Shown here: positions 14,397 to 23,632 of the stretch, piece after piece
Layout: each line of letters begins with the position of its first letter
How positions within the stretch are numbered: position 1 is the first letter of the stretch
Source: Oscillospiraceae bacterium
GTDB lineage: Bacteria > Bacillota > Clostridia > Oscillospirales > CAG-272
NCBI GenBank assembly: GCA_015064925.1
Contig: SVRH01000005.1
Location: forward strand, 1 to 39,027
Length of the DNA stretch: 39,027 nt
Direction: 5' to 3'
Translations under genes and position numbers: made by a program
The notes under the pieces: model-generated
What the model saw: only the letters and a program-made list of their open reading frames with translations
Told to the model about the DNA's origin: nothing
Databases searched by the model: none

Positions 14397-15335
14397 ATGC
14401 CAAACGTTCACGCACCCGAAGGAATGCTCTTTGATACCAAGGAAAACAACGAATACGTAGGATCTCTGCAGGGGCTGGAGAGAGCCATGATGCAGGGAAA
14501 GATCCTGGAGGGCATTGCCCTTCTTTGCGACGCCGCCATGAACCTCAGCTTCAAATTCGGCAGCATCTACGGCCGCATGGATCGCAGTGAGGTAGCTTTC
14601 ACCCCCGACGGCTCACCGCCCAAGGACATCGCCGTGATCTCCCGCGTGGGAAAGGCGGTCTGCTTTAAGGTCATCGGCTTTGAAAGGGGCAAAAACGGCG
14701 ATCCCATCGCCCTGCTCTCACGCCGCGCCGCCCAAGAGGAATACATACGCTCGGTCTTTTCCACCCTTGTTCCGGGCGACATCCTGCCCTCTCGCGTGAC
14801 ACACCTTGAGCCCTTCGGCGCCTTTGTGGACATCGGCTGCGGCGTCATTTCCCTGCTTTCCATCGACTGCATTTCTGTCTCCCGCATCTCCCATCCCAAG
14901 GACCGCTTTACCGCGGGTCAGTACATCCGCACGGTGGTCAAATCGGTGGACTATGACGAGCAGCGCATTTTCGTTTCCCACAAGGAGCTGCTCGGAACGT
15001 GGGAGGAAAACGCCGCCAGATTCACCGCCGGTCAAACCGTCACGGGCATCGTGCGCAGCATCGAGGACTACGGCATTTTCGTGGAGCTGGCGCCCAATCT
15101 GGCAGGTCTTGCCGAGCTGAGAGAAGGCGTTTCGGTGGGTCAGCAGGTGGCAGTCTACATCAAAAGCATCCTGCCCGAGCGTATGAAGATAAAGCTGGTG
15201 CTCATCGACAGCTTCAAAGCGGAGCACCGCGCGACCATGCCCATCGAATACTACGTGCCCGATTCGGTTTCCCACATGGACCTCTGGCAATACTCCCCCG
15301 ACCGCTGTCACAAGCTGGTGGAGAGTGTGTTTTAG
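14397..15335 (+). CDS. S1-domain RNA-binding protein
   Basis: 312 aa from ATG 14397, six bases after GGAGGTA; an ATG at 14370 lacks a ribosome site. It has two clear S1 (OB-fold) repeats: VPGDILPSRVTHLEPFGAFVDIG around 125-195 and FTAGQTVTGIVRSIEDYGIFVEL around 210-275. The N-terminal region, with KDIAVISRVGKAVCFKV, may be a degenerate third repeat. This is shorter than ribosomal protein S1 of Gram-negatives but usual for S1-like proteins of Clostridia, which bind mRNA or structured RNA. The GC content of the gene is clearly higher than that of the element to its left, marking return to core genome. Confidence 0.85.
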   Translation: MPNVHAPEGMLFDTKENNEYVGSLQGLERAMMQGKILEGIALLCDAAMNLSFKFGSIYGRMDRSEVAFTPDGSPPKDIAVISRVGKAVCFKVIGFERGKNGDPIALLSRRAAQEEYIRSVFSTLVPGDILPSRVTHLEPFGAFVDIGCGVISLLSIDCISVSRISHPKDRFTAGQYIRTVVKSVDYDEQRIFVSHKELLGTWEENAARFTAGQTVTGIVRSIEDYGIFVELAPNLAGLAELREGVSVGQQVAVYIKSILPERMKIKLVLIDSFKAEHRATMPIEYYVPDSVSHMDLWQYSPDRCHKLVESVF

Positions 15336-15356
15336 AATGTTATTTTTATAGCATCC

Positions 15357-15394
15357 GCTTTTTCTTTGCGTGCTGCAGGCACAAAGAAAAAAGC
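15357..15394 (+). terminator. Terminator of the S1-domain gene
   Basis: GCTTTTTCTTTG pairs with CAAAGAAAAAAGC, extended by GTGC/GCAC near the loop, 21 nt after the stop codon. The T-rich arm is 5' on this strand, so efficiency on the plus strand is uncertain. Confidence 0.5.
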
Positions 15395-15759
15395 TTAGCA
15401 AAAAAGAAATGCCATAGGAAAATCGCTGTTGCGACAGCGACCAAGGCTCCGCCTTTGGAAACCGCAAACTTTTGAAAAAGTTTGATCAAAACTATAAATC
15501 AAAACAAAAGAACGCCTCTTGGGGCACCCTCAGTAAGGAAGGTGCCCCAAGGTGGCTCTTATATCAAAATTTAATAATTGATTTCGTTAAGCGGTATAGC
15601 TATTGGCTATGCCGTTTTTCGTTACAAACCATTTTCAATGTGTGTAACCCACTATGACACTTTCAGCGTAAAGATGTCATTGAGTTTTGCATACGATTTC
15701 GCATTTATTTAAACCATTCTCTAACAGAGCGCTTTTTATATTTTTAAAATTAATAAGAA

Positions 15760-15797
15760 AAAACAAAGCTCGTCGTTTTTTTGACGAGCTTTGTTTT
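15760..15797. terminator. Bidirectional terminator beyond the AlwI-like gene
   Basis: A perfect 15-bp stem (AAAACAAAGCTCGTC / GACGAGCTTTGTTTT) with a T-rich loop; A-run and T-run at the two ends give U-tails in both directions. Confidence 0.85.
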
Positions 15798-15822
15798 AGG
15801 TCACACTATTTAAATACGAACA

Positions 15823-17511
15823 CTATGATGCTAACCACATATCAACACAAGCTTGAATACCACAACGCCAATTATTCTCATCAACTGCTTTTTCACATAA
15901 TTTCAAAGCGCAATCGAGAAAATGACGAATGTCAGTCGGTGTAGGTTGAGTTTTATAACTGTAGGAATTCTCAACAAGTTTCATAAACTGATCTAATTCA
16001 AGAGGTATTATCTTAGATTTTCCACCATAAAGAGCAATTGACAGATGGTTTAGTACGTAGAAATGAGCCAATGTTGCTGCATTAATTGTCGGTGCAATAA
16101 ATAAGCAATAAGTATCTTTGCCCGATTTTTTCTTTAACTGACCATAATGACGTGCGACGGGTTCTCCTTCAGCTTCATACTGACGCTGTCCGGACTGTAA
16201 TGTAACTTCAACAGCCAAAGAAAAATCATCATAATCACACTCAATATCCGGCATATTTCCAGATGCGGTGGATAGAGGCTGACCTATATCATCAAATTTG
16301 AAGTTGCCCTTGATATTGCCGCCATCAAGCATAGTCATTGCTCTCCAAGTATTATACTCAAACATAAGCGGAGCATCATAGTATTCATCCGAAACGATTT
16401 CGTTAAATGTATCAATAATTTCTGAATATAGAGCGTATGACTTGATTTCAGCAACTTGTTCGTGAATAACATTCTCTTTGTGTTGAGCGACAATGTCATC
16501 TCGCAAATCTTTTAATGCCTCAATATCGTAGTTCGCTAAATCACGTCTTGTAAACTCACTCATACGAAGAATAACATCTATAATGTTTTCGACATTATCT
16601 GTATATAGTTCGGGAGTGGCGGCATTAAATAAATGTGCTTTATAACTTTCCTCATCATCCACAAAAACAGGATTTCGATTAACATTAGTAAGGATAAATT
16701 CGACATCTCGCTTTTTGTCATTGAAAATTGAAATTGTCCTACTTTTGTGTGCAATGGATACAAGTCCGGTAAATCTTAAATATCTAAAACAAGCATCAGC
16801 ATAATCACGCATATTGCCTTTTTGAGTTTTCACAAAGGTATTTATGCTGGCATCTCTTGTTTCTCTTGTCCTTGTTCTACCTTCGGCAATTCTGTCATTA
16901 TGAATTTCTAACACGGCATTTGCCCATACATCATTTACAAATCGTTTGTACTGTCCACGATGCAACTCTTTATCTTTTCTGAAATTCAAGATTTTATCTT
17001 TAACTTCTTCGTACTTGTGATAGTCTGTGATTTGAACAGCAAAGATTTTCAACTCGTCAAAGGTTAAATATTCAAGATCATAGATTAATCGCAATACTTC
17101 CAAATATGGACGCACAAAAAATGTACCGCTTATTTTGACGTTCTCTGTGTGATAAGGCGAAGGCAACTGAAATTTGAGCAGTTGGCGCAGGAAAATCTCT
17201 TGTGGTCTTTTCCCCGAAATTAAAGCACGACCAGCATCAGTTAGTGCAATATTCGGTTTCAAGTCAACAAAACCTAGTGCTTTCGGCGCACGATTTATTC
17301 TGTCACGTGCACTAAATGCTTTATCAGAGGGAGAGCCTGTTCCCTCGAAAAAGCTACTTTCCGCAAGTTCATCAATAAATTGTTCTTGTGTAATTCTATT
17401 CCACGGTTTTCCTTCAAATTTATCACAAAGCAATCCAATTTCAGGGATCATCTTTGCAGGAGTTCGTGGTGAAGTTGTAAAAAACAAAACTTTATTGTCC
17501 AGTCTTGCCAT
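15823..17511 (-). CDS. AlwI-family type II restriction endonuclease
   Basis: 562 aa from ATG 17511, six bases after GAGGTG; an upstream GTG lies inside that ribosome site. The opening (MARLDNKVLFFTTSPRTPAKMIPEI), the long helical middle and the nuclease-like segment near 430-480 (DIECDYDDFSLAVEVTLQSGQRQYEAEG) match my memory of the AlwI family. The acidic residues followed by VEVTLQ would be the PD-(D/E)xK-like centre. AlwI cuts outside GGATC. The gene follows its methyltransferase by 10 nt in one operon. Base composition is AT-rich compared with flanking core genes, a sign of transfer. Confidence 0.85.
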   Translation of the reverse strand: MARLDNKVLFFTTSPRTPAKMIPEIGLLCDKFEGKPWNRITQEQFIDELAESSFFEGTGSPSDKAFSARDRINRAPKALGFVDLKPNIALTDAGRALISGKRPQEIFLRQLLKFQLPSPYHTENVKISGTFFVRPYLEVLRLIYDLEYLTFDELKIFAVQITDYHKYEEVKDKILNFRKDKELHRGQYKRFVNDVWANAVLEIHNDRIAEGRTRTRETRDASINTFVKTQKGNMRDYADACFRYLRFTGLVSIAHKSRTISIFNDKKRDVEFILTNVNRNPVFVDDEESYKAHLFNAATPELYTDNVENIIDVILRMSEFTRRDLANYDIEALKDLRDDIVAQHKENVIHEQVAEIKSYALYSEIIDTFNEIVSDEYYDAPLMFEYNTWRAMTMLDGGNIKGNFKFDDIGQPLSTASGNMPDIECDYDDFSLAVEVTLQSGQRQYEAEGEPVARHYGQLKKKSGKDTYCLFIAPTINAATLAHFYVLNHLSIALYGGKSKIIPLELDQFMKLVENSYSYKTQPTPTDIRHFLDCALKLCEKAVDENNWRCGIQACVDMWLAS

Positions 17512-17521
17512 ACCTATCACC

Positions 17522-18370
17522 TCAATAATTTTTTACTACGATATGCATTTTATCGTTTTTGAAACGATTTCTAATGTTTACTGCATAGTTTTTGTAATAC
17601 TCATCAAAAATGAAACCACCATATAATTCTTCTGTGAGAGGAGTTTTGCCAATAATCATCAACGCCCTACAAGGAAGATTTCTAAAATCAGCCGCTAAAC
17701 GTCTATGTTCCGCTTCATCAAAACCGTTCATCATATCGATGTTTCCATAGTCGTTGAAGACACAATCGTATGGCGGATCTAAAAAGATAAAATCATCTTC
17801 TTGTGCCATATCAAAAATGCGGCTATAATCACAGTTAAATAATTCTGCGCCTTGCAAAAGCTCACTATGTTGTTGTGTTACAAGTCGAGTGTTAAGATTT
17901 GGGTATCTGCCGAAAGGAACATTGTAATCACCGTTATTATTGTATCTAATCATTCCCGAATAGGCAGTCTTATTGATAAAGAAATACAAAACTCCATCTA
18001 AATATGTATCATCCGGATGATTAAATAGTTCTCTCATACGATAATAAAGTTCCTCATTTGCATTAGGAACTCTCTCATCAGGAGTCAAGGCTTTCAATCT
18101 CTTATATTCTGCCTGATTAAGTTCATACACACGCTGAAGGTCATCCAACTGCTGACGCATAAGAGGATACTGGTCTCGCAACTGAGAATAAAAGGTCATC
18201 AATCGCTCATTTGCATCGTTGATAATAGCGTTTTCAGGTTCAAGATGGAAATAAACTGCACCACCGCCAAAAAAAGGCTCGATATATCTGTTAAAGTCTT
18301 CTGGTATGTATTGAAGAAAACGGGGGATTTCACGAGATTTTCCGCCACGATATTTTAAAACTGGATTCAT
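17522..18370 (-). CDS. Dam-class DNA adenine methyltransferase (D12)
   Basis: 282 aa from ATG 18370 with a GAGG ribosome site. KYRGGK near the N-terminus and YIEPFFGGGAVYF (SAM-binding motif I) precede the catalytic FLDPPYDC near residue 197: the order of alpha-class (D12) N6-adenine methylases such as Dam. Partner of the AlwI-like endonuclease directly downstream. If it methylates GATC, one enzyme would protect both strands of GGATC, which fits the absence of a second methylase. An alternative start at 18481 was rejected for lack of a ribosome site. Confidence 0.92.
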   Translation of the reverse strand: MNPVLKYRGGKSREIPRFLQYIPEDFNRYIEPFFGGGAVYFHLEPENAIINDANERLMTFYSQLRDQYPLMRQQLDDLQRVYELNQAEYKRLKALTPDERVPNANEELYYRMRELFNHPDDTYLDGVLYFFINKTAYSGMIRYNNNGDYNVPFGRYPNLNTRLVTQQHSELLQGAELFNCDYSRIFDMAQEDDFIFLDPPYDCVFNDYGNIDMMNGFDEAEHRRLAADFRNLPCRALMIIGKTPLTEELYGGFIFDEYYKNYAVNIRNRFKNDKMHIVVKNY

Positions 18371-18412
18371 AGGTTCAACCTCGCTTTCAACTAGACATAA
18401 TTGCACAAAAAT

Positions 18413-18441
18413 ATTATACCATACAACTCGAGATTTTTCAA
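18413..18441 (-). promoter_or_regulatory. Promoter of the AlwI-like restriction-modification operon
   Basis: Minus strand TTGAAA, 17-nt spacer, TATAAT, about 40 nt before the methyltransferase start. Methylase first, nuclease second gives protection before cutting. Confidence 0.75.
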
Positions 18442-18482
18442 TGGATTTTCTGTGAAATTTGATTCTTGCTAAATGAAACAAA

Positions 18483-18512
18483 GGGAGACAGCATCCTTAC
18501 GGAGTGTCTCCC
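18483..18512 (-). terminator. Terminator of nifJ
   Basis: GGGAGACA and TGTCTCCC form the stem, with an inner TCC/GGA pair; on the minus strand it is followed by TTTGTTT, 26 nt after the nifJ stop. Confidence 0.85.
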
Positions 18513-18537
18513 TTACGAGACGTTCTTTTTATTGGAA

Positions 18538-21500
18538 TTATTCGTACAGCTTGCCCAGCTTCTGCAGTCTGTCGTACTTCGCAGCGGCGTGCTTAGCAGC
18601 CTTTGCGAACAGCTCTTCCGCTCTCTGGGGGAAGGACTGTGCCAGACGCGCGTAACGGGTCTCGCTCTTGATGAATTCAACGTAGTCAGCGGTGGGTGCC
18701 TTGGAGTCAACCACGAACTTGGTCTCAGCTGCGGGGTTGAAGCGGAACATATTCCAGTAGCCTGCTTCCACAGCCTTCTTCATTTCCAGCTGGCAGTTCT
18801 GCATACCGCCCTTGACACCGTGCATTTCGCAGGGTGCGTAACCGATGATGAGGGAGGGTCCGGGATATGCTTCTGCTTCGGTGATCGCCTTCAGAGTCTG
18901 ATTCATATCAGCGCCCATAGCAATCTGTGCAACGTATACGTAGCCGTAGGACATAGCAATTTCAGCCAGATTCTTCTTGCCGATCGCCTTACCTGCTGCT
19001 GCGAACTGTGCCACCTGACCGATGTTGGAGGACTTGGATGCCTGACCGCCGGTGTTGGAGTAAACTTCGGTATCGAATACCATTACGTTTACGTCCTCGC
19101 CCGATGCCAGCACGTGGTCCAGACCGCCGAAGCCGATGTCGTATGCCCAGCCGTCGCCGCCGAAGATCCATACGGACTTCTTGGACAGGTACTGCTTTTC
19201 AGCAAGGATCTCCTTAGCGGTCTCGCAGCCGCAAGCTTCCAGCGCTGCCACCAGCTTATCGGTAGCTGCACCGTTTGCCTTGCCGTCGTTATAGGTTGCC
19301 AGATACTCTGCAGCCGCTGCCTTTACGTCAGGATTGCCGTCTTCCTTAGCTACGATACCTTCGATCTTAGCCTTCAGCTTTTCGCGGATGGCCTTCTGAC
19401 CGAGGTTCATACCCAAACCGTGCTCGGCGTTGTCCTCGAACAGGGAGTTAGCCCATGCGGGACCCTTGCCGCTTTCGCGGTTTACGGTATAAGGAGTTGC
19501 AGGTGCGGAGCCGCCCCAGATGGAGGAACAACCGGTTGCATTGGAGATGAACATTCTTTCACCGAACAGCTGGGTGATCAGACGTGCATAAGAGGTCTCT
19601 GCACAGCCTGCGCAGGAGCCGGAGAACTCAAGCAGAGGCTGCTTGAACTGGCTGCCCTTCACGGTGGCATTGATCAGCTCGGGCTTTTCGGAAACGTTCG
19701 CCACGCAGTAGTCGAATGCTGCCTGCTGGTCAGCCTCGCCTGCCTGGGGAACCATGTAAATAGCGTAATCTTCCTTGGATGCCTTGGTGCCTGCAGCGGC
19801 TGCCTTCTTGTCGGCGCCTGCGTTGACGGGACAAGCCTTTACGCAGAGCGTACAGCCCATACAGTCAAGGGGAGATACTGCCATGGTGAACTTGTAGGTG
19901 GTCTTTACGATGGGCTTTGCCGCGATCTTGGTGGATGCGGGAGCCGCTGCTGCCTCTTCTTCGGTCAGCGCGTAAGGACGGATGGTCGCATGAGGACATA
20001 CGAATGCACAGCTGTTACACTGGATACACTTATCGGGATTCCAGGTGGGAACCATCACGGCTACGCCGCGCTTTTCGTAAGCGGCAGAGCCCTGAGGGAA
20101 GGTACCGTCCACGTAGTCAACGAATGCGGAAACGGGAAGGCTGTCGCCTGCCATTGCCTGCACGGGCTCTACGACGGTATTGACGAACTTCACAAGGTCT
20201 GCGCGTTCGCCGGTGACAGCTGCCTTGGCAGCGTCGGCACCGCAGGTCTTCCATGCTTCGGGAACGGTGATCTCCACGAATGCGTCAGCGCCTGCATCGA
20301 TGGCGGCATAGTTGAGGTCAACCATTGCCTGACCCTTCTTGATGTAGGACTTGTATGCCATCTTCTTCATGTATTCGATGGCTTCCTCTGCGGGCAGGAT
20401 CTTTGCCAGCGCAAAGAATGCGGACTGCAGAATGGTATTCTTAACCTTCGCATTACCGATCTTCTTGGTAGCAAGGCTGGTAGCGTCGATGGTGTAGAAC
20501 TTCACGTTGTTGTTTGCCAGATAGCTCTTTACCTTTGCGGGCAGGTGTGCGTCCAGCTCGTCGGCAGTCCACTGGCAGTCAAGTAAGAAGGTACCGCCGG
20601 GCTTTACGTCGGAAACCATATCGTACTTGGTCAGATATGCCTGGTTGTGGCAGGCAACGAAGTCTGCCTTATTGATGTAGTAGGGGCTCTTGATGGGCTT
20701 ATCACCGAAGCGCAGGTGGGAAATGGTGATACCGCCTGTCTTCTTGGAGTCATACTGGAAGTATGCCTGAATGTACTTATCGGTATGGTCACCGATGATC
20801 TTGATGGAGTTCTTGTTTGCACCAACGGTACCGTCGCCGCCCAGACCCCAGAACTTGCACGCGATGGTGCCTGCGGGAGCGGTATCGGGAGCAGCCTTTT
20901 CGGGCAGAGAGGTGCCGGTCACGTCGTCCACGATGCCTATGGTGAATCCGTTCTTGGGTTCAGCCTGTGCCAGGTTTTCGTATACGGCAAAGATGCTGGA
21001 GGGAGGCGTATCCTTGGAGCCCAGACCGTAACGTCCGCCTACCACGTTCGCCTTCACGCCTGCCTTGGCAAGAGCGGTGACAACGTCCAGATACAGAGGT
21101 TCACCAAGCGAACCGGGCTCCTTGGTTCTGTCGAGCACTGCGATCTGCTTTGCGGTGGCGGGAATAGCTTCGATCAGCTTTGCAGCACAGAAGGGTCTGT
21201 ACAGACGAACCTTGATCAGACCAACCTTTTCGCCGCTTGCGTTCATGTAGTCGATGACTTCTTCGATCACGTCGCAAACAGAGCCCATAGCCACGATCAC
21301 GCGATCGGCATCGGGTGCGCCGTAGTAGTTGAACAGCTTATAGTCGGTACCAAGCTCAGCATTGACCTTGTCCATGTATTCTTCCACGATGGCAGGCAGA
21401 GCGTCATAGTAGCTATTGCATGCCTCTCTGTGCTGGAAGAAGATATCGCCGTTTTCAGCGGAGCCGCGCAGTGCGGGATTTTCGGGGTTCAGAGAACGGG

Positions 21501-22113
21501 CGCGGAACGCCTTGACAGCATCCATGTCCACCATCTTTGCAAGAGTATCGTAGTCCCATACCTCGATCTTCTGGATCTCGTGAGAGGTACGGAAGCCGTC
21601 GAAGAAGTTGATGAAGGGAACTCTGCCCTTGATGGATGCCAGATGTGCAACGGCACCCAGGTCCATTACTTCCTGAGGATTGGTCTCAGCCATCATCGCA
21701 AAACCGGTCTGACGGCAAGCGTATACGTCGGAATGGTCACCGAAGATGTTCAGCGCGTGAGACGCTACGCAACGGGCGGATACGTGGAATACGCAGGGCA
21801 GCAGCTCGCCTGCGATCTTGTACATATTGGGGATCATCAGCAGCAGACCCTGAGAAGCGGTATAGGTAGTGGTGAGTGCACCGGTTGCCAGCGAACCGTG
21901 TACAGTACCCGCAGCACCTGCTTCGGACTGCATTTCAACAACCTTAACGGAGGTTCCGAAAATGTTTTTCAGACCCTGTGCCGACCACTGGTCCACATAG
22001 TCAGCCATAGGGCTGGAGGGAGTGATCGGGTAGATGCCGGCAACCTCGGTAAATGCGTAGCTCACGTGCGCCGCAGCCTGGTTACCGTCCATGGATAATT
22101 TCTTTCTTGCCAT
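18538..22113 (-). CDS. nifJ: Pyruvate:ferredoxin (flavodoxin) oxidoreductase, fused single chain
   Basis: 1191 aa, the usual length of homodimeric PFOR. It decarboxylates pyruvate to acetyl-CoA and CO2 with electrons to ferredoxin in the cytoplasm, the central step of clostridial fermentation. Domains in order: N-terminal pyruvate-binding region (ITPSSPM near 30), the gamma-type and linker regions, two 4Fe-4S clusters (CIQCNSCAFVCP near 695, CMGCTLCVKACP near 750), and the TPP domain with CAGCAETSYARL near 834, GDGWAYDIGFGG near 984 and VYSNTGGQASKSS near 1018. Codon use is strongly biased, as in highly expressed genes. Monocistronic, with a near-consensus promoter and a strong terminator. 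Confidence 0.98.
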   Translation of the reverse strand: MARKKLSMDGNQAAAHVSYAFTEVAGIYPITPSSPMADYVDQWSAQGLKNIFGTSVKVVEMQSEAGAAGTVHGSLATGALTTTYTASQGLLLMIPNMYKIAGELLPCVFHVSARCVASHALNIFGDHSDVYACRQTGFAMMAETNPQEVMDLGAVAHLASIKGRVPFINFFDGFRTSHEIQKIEVWDYDTLAKMVDMDAVKAFRARSLNPENPALRGSAENGDIFFQHREACNSYYDALPAIVEEYMDKVNAELGTDYKLFNYYGAPDADRVIVAMGSVCDVIEEVIDYMNASGEKVGLIKVRLYRPFCAAKLIEAIPATAKQIAVLDRTKEPGSLGEPLYLDVVTALAKAGVKANVVGGRYGLGSKDTPPSSIFAVYENLAQAEPKNGFTIGIVDDVTGTSLPEKAAPDTAPAGTIACKFWGLGGDGTVGANKNSIKIIGDHTDKYIQAYFQYDSKKTGGITISHLRFGDKPIKSPYYINKADFVACHNQAYLTKYDMVSDVKPGGTFLLDCQWTADELDAHLPAKVKSYLANNNVKFYTIDATSLATKKIGNAKVKNTILQSAFFALAKILPAEEAIEYMKKMAYKSYIKKGQAMVDLNYAAIDAGADAFVEITVPEAWKTCGADAAKAAVTGERADLVKFVNTVVEPVQAMAGDSLPVSAFVDYVDGTFPQGSAAYEKRGVAVMVPTWNPDKCIQCNSCAFVCPHATIRPYALTEEEAAAAPASTKIAAKPIVKTTYKFTMAVSPLDCMGCTLCVKACPVNAGADKKAAAAGTKASKEDYAIYMVPQAGEADQQAAFDYCVANVSEKPELINATVKGSQFKQPLLEFSGSCAGCAETSYARLITQLFGERMFISNATGCSSIWGGSAPATPYTVNRESGKGPAWANSLFEDNAEHGLGMNLGQKAIREKLKAKIEGIVAKEDGNPDVKAAAAEYLATYNDGKANGAATDKLVAALEACGCETAKEILAEKQYLSKKSVWIFGGDGWAYDIGFGGLDHVLASGEDVNVMVFDTEVYSNTGGQASKSSNIGQVAQFAAAGKAIGKKNLAEIAMSYGYVYVAQIAMGADMNQTLKAITEAEAYPGPSLIIGYAPCEMHGVKGGMQNCQLEMKKAVEAGYWNMFRFNPAAETKFVVDSKAPTADYVEFIKSETRYARLAQSFPQRAEELFAKAAKHAAAKYDRLQKLGKLYE

Positions 22114-22169
22114 GTTTGCCTCCTAAAATTTATTCATACTCTGCTAAGGGAGCATTTTTTCCATCCTTT

Positions 22170-22198
22170 ATTGTAGCACCGATTTTCCTTCTTGTAAA
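22170..22198 (-). promoter_or_regulatory. Promoter of nifJ
   Basis: Minus strand TTTACA, 17-nt spacer, TACAAT, about 57 nt before the start; the ribosome site is TAGGAGG. Confidence 0.8.
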
Positions 22199-22263
22199 GG
22201 ATGTTTTCAAAACTTTTTTGAAAAATTCACGGAAATCTTGTCAAATACTGCAGAAAACACAAA

Positions 22264-22290
22264 AGCAGACCGCCCGATCAGCGGTCTGCT
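22264..22290 (-). terminator. Terminator of the yicC-rsmB operon
   Basis: AGCAGACCGC pairs with GCGGTCTGCT, followed on the minus strand by TTTTGTG, 26 nt after the rsmB stop. Confidence 0.8.
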
Positions 22291-22315
22291 CTGTAAAGCA
22301 TGGTAGGACATCCGT

Positions 22316-23632
22316 TTATTTCTTTTCTAAAAGTGCGATAAAAAAGCCGTCGGTGCCGTGGGTATCGGGATACAGCTGCAGCATTCCCGAAGGGGCGTCC
22401 AGCCCTCCCACCGCAAAGGGCACCAAAACAAATTCGCAGTGCTCCGAGAGGAATTTTCGGATCAGCTCTTCGTTTTCGGCCTTTGCCAGCGTGCAGGTGG
22501 AGACCACCAAGCGTCCGCCCTTCTTCAGATAGCGCACACTGTTGTCCAAAATGGCGTACTGCACCGCGGGAAGCCGCTCGATATCTTCTACGTTTTTGAA
22601 CCGAAGATCCGGCTTTTTCGCCATGACCCCCAATCCCGAGCAGGGCAGATCCATGAGCATACGGTCAGCGGTTTCAGCAAGCTCGGGAAAATAGGTAGCA
22701 CCGCTGCGGCAGGCAGTTTCAATGATAGAGATCCCCAGTCGCAAAGCGCCCGAGCGCACCAGCGAAAGCTTGTTGGCGTGCAGATCGAAGCTGTACAGCT
22801 TTCCTTCATTCTGCATCTCCATTGCCAACGAAAAGCTCTTTCCGCCGGGGCAGGAGCAGGTGTCGATCACCGTTTCGCAGGGCTTTGCACCAAGCACCGT
22901 GGCACACAGCTGAGAAGCCTCGTCCTGCACGAAGCAAAGTCCGTCTGCCAGCTCAGAAAGCTCCGAAACGGCACATTTTACCTTCAGTCCATGGGGAGAA
23001 TAGGGCGTTTTTTCACTATGGATCCCTCTTTCCGCAAGACGCTGCGCCAGCTCTTCTCTTGTGATCCTCAGGGTATTCACCCGCAGAGTGGTGCCGTCGT
23101 TTCCCTCAAAGGCGGCAAACAAGGAAGCAGTGCGCTCTATGCCGTGATCGCGCACGAACAATTCGCACATCGGCATAGGGTAGCCGTACTTCACCGAAAG
23201 CCATGCGATCGGATCCTTTTCCTTTTCGGGATAGCGGATCCCCTCTTTGCCCTTGCAAAGTGAGCGAAGCACGCCGTTGACGTAGCCCGATGCCGATCTT
23301 CTCACGTCGTTTGCGATCTTTACACTTTCATTGACGGCGGCACTTTCGGGAATTCTGTCGCAAAACAGAATTTGATATGCCCCGAGGCGCAAAAGACAGC
23401 GCACCTCGGGGTCAAGATCATCGATCGGCTTGCTCGAAAATTGCCCTAAAACATAGTCCAGCGTCACTCTGCGCTCGATCACACCGTACACAAGCAGCGT
23501 GTACAATGCGCGATCCTTTTGGGACAGCTGTTCTTTTTTTAAGGTCAGATCGGTTTCCAGATTGGAGTACCGTCCCTCCTTTTCCAAGCGAAGCAGTGAA
23601 TTATATGCCGCTCTTCTGACCGTCAGTATCAT
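22316..23632 (-). CDS. rsmB: 16S rRNA (cytosine-967-C5)-methyltransferase RsmB
   Basis: 438 aa. Residues 1-140 form a NusB-like RNA-binding domain; the C-terminal half is the RsmB/NOP methyltransferase. Motifs: FVQDEASQLCATVLGAKP, DTCSCPGGKSFSLA (SAM binding), MDLPCSGLGVMAKKPDLRF (motif IV Cys) and VVSTCTL (catalytic motif VI Cys). Both cysteines needed for m5C formation are present. Start ATG 23632 overlaps the yugP stop by 4 nt (ATGA). Last gene of the operon. Confidence 0.95.
   Translation of the reverse strand: MILTVRRAAYNSLLRLEKEGRYSNLETDLTLKKEQLSQKDRALYTLLVYGVIERRVTLDYVLGQFSSKPIDDLDPEVRCLLRLGAYQILFCDRIPESAAVNESVKIANDVRRSASGYVNGVLRSLCKGKEGIRYPEKEKDPIAWLSVKYGYPMPMCELFVRDHGIERTASLFAAFEGNDGTTLRVNTLRITREELAQRLAERGIHSEKTPYSPHGLKVKCAVSELSELADGLCFVQDEASQLCATVLGAKPCETVIDTCSCPGGKSFSLAMEMQNEGKLYSFDLHANKLSLVRSGALRLGISIIETACRSGATYFPELAETADRMLMDLPCSGLGVMAKKPDLRFKNVEDIERLPAVQYAILDNSVRYLKKGGRLVVSTCTLAKAENEELIRKFLSEHCEFVLVPFAVGGLDAPSGMLQLYPDTHGTDGFFIALLEKK

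Larger units (their letters stand above)
15336..15822. other. Intergenic region with several hairpins, no gene seen
   Basis: About 490 nt between the S1 protein and the AlwI-like gene without a credible coding frame. It contains a terminator-like stem (15357-15394), AAACTTTTGAAAAAGTTT (15466-15483), a perfect 11-bp stem CTTGGGGCACC / GGTGCCCCAAG (15518-15528 and 15541-15551), a second terminator-like stem with T-run (15591-15620) and the terminator at 15760-15797. The density of hairpins suggests dispersed palindromic repeats at the junction with a transferred restriction system. Confidence 0.7.

Noticed and set aside
15472-15657. 61-codon plus-strand open frame in the intergenic region
   Set aside because: It runs across a perfect inverted repeat, has no ribosome site and shows no protein-like composition.
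18466-20586. Long open frame (706 codons) on the plus strand inside nifJ, and a second one at 20647-22098
   Set aside because: Both are antisense shadows produced by the biased codon use of nifJ; no ribosome site or domain pattern, and nifJ itself is unmistakable.
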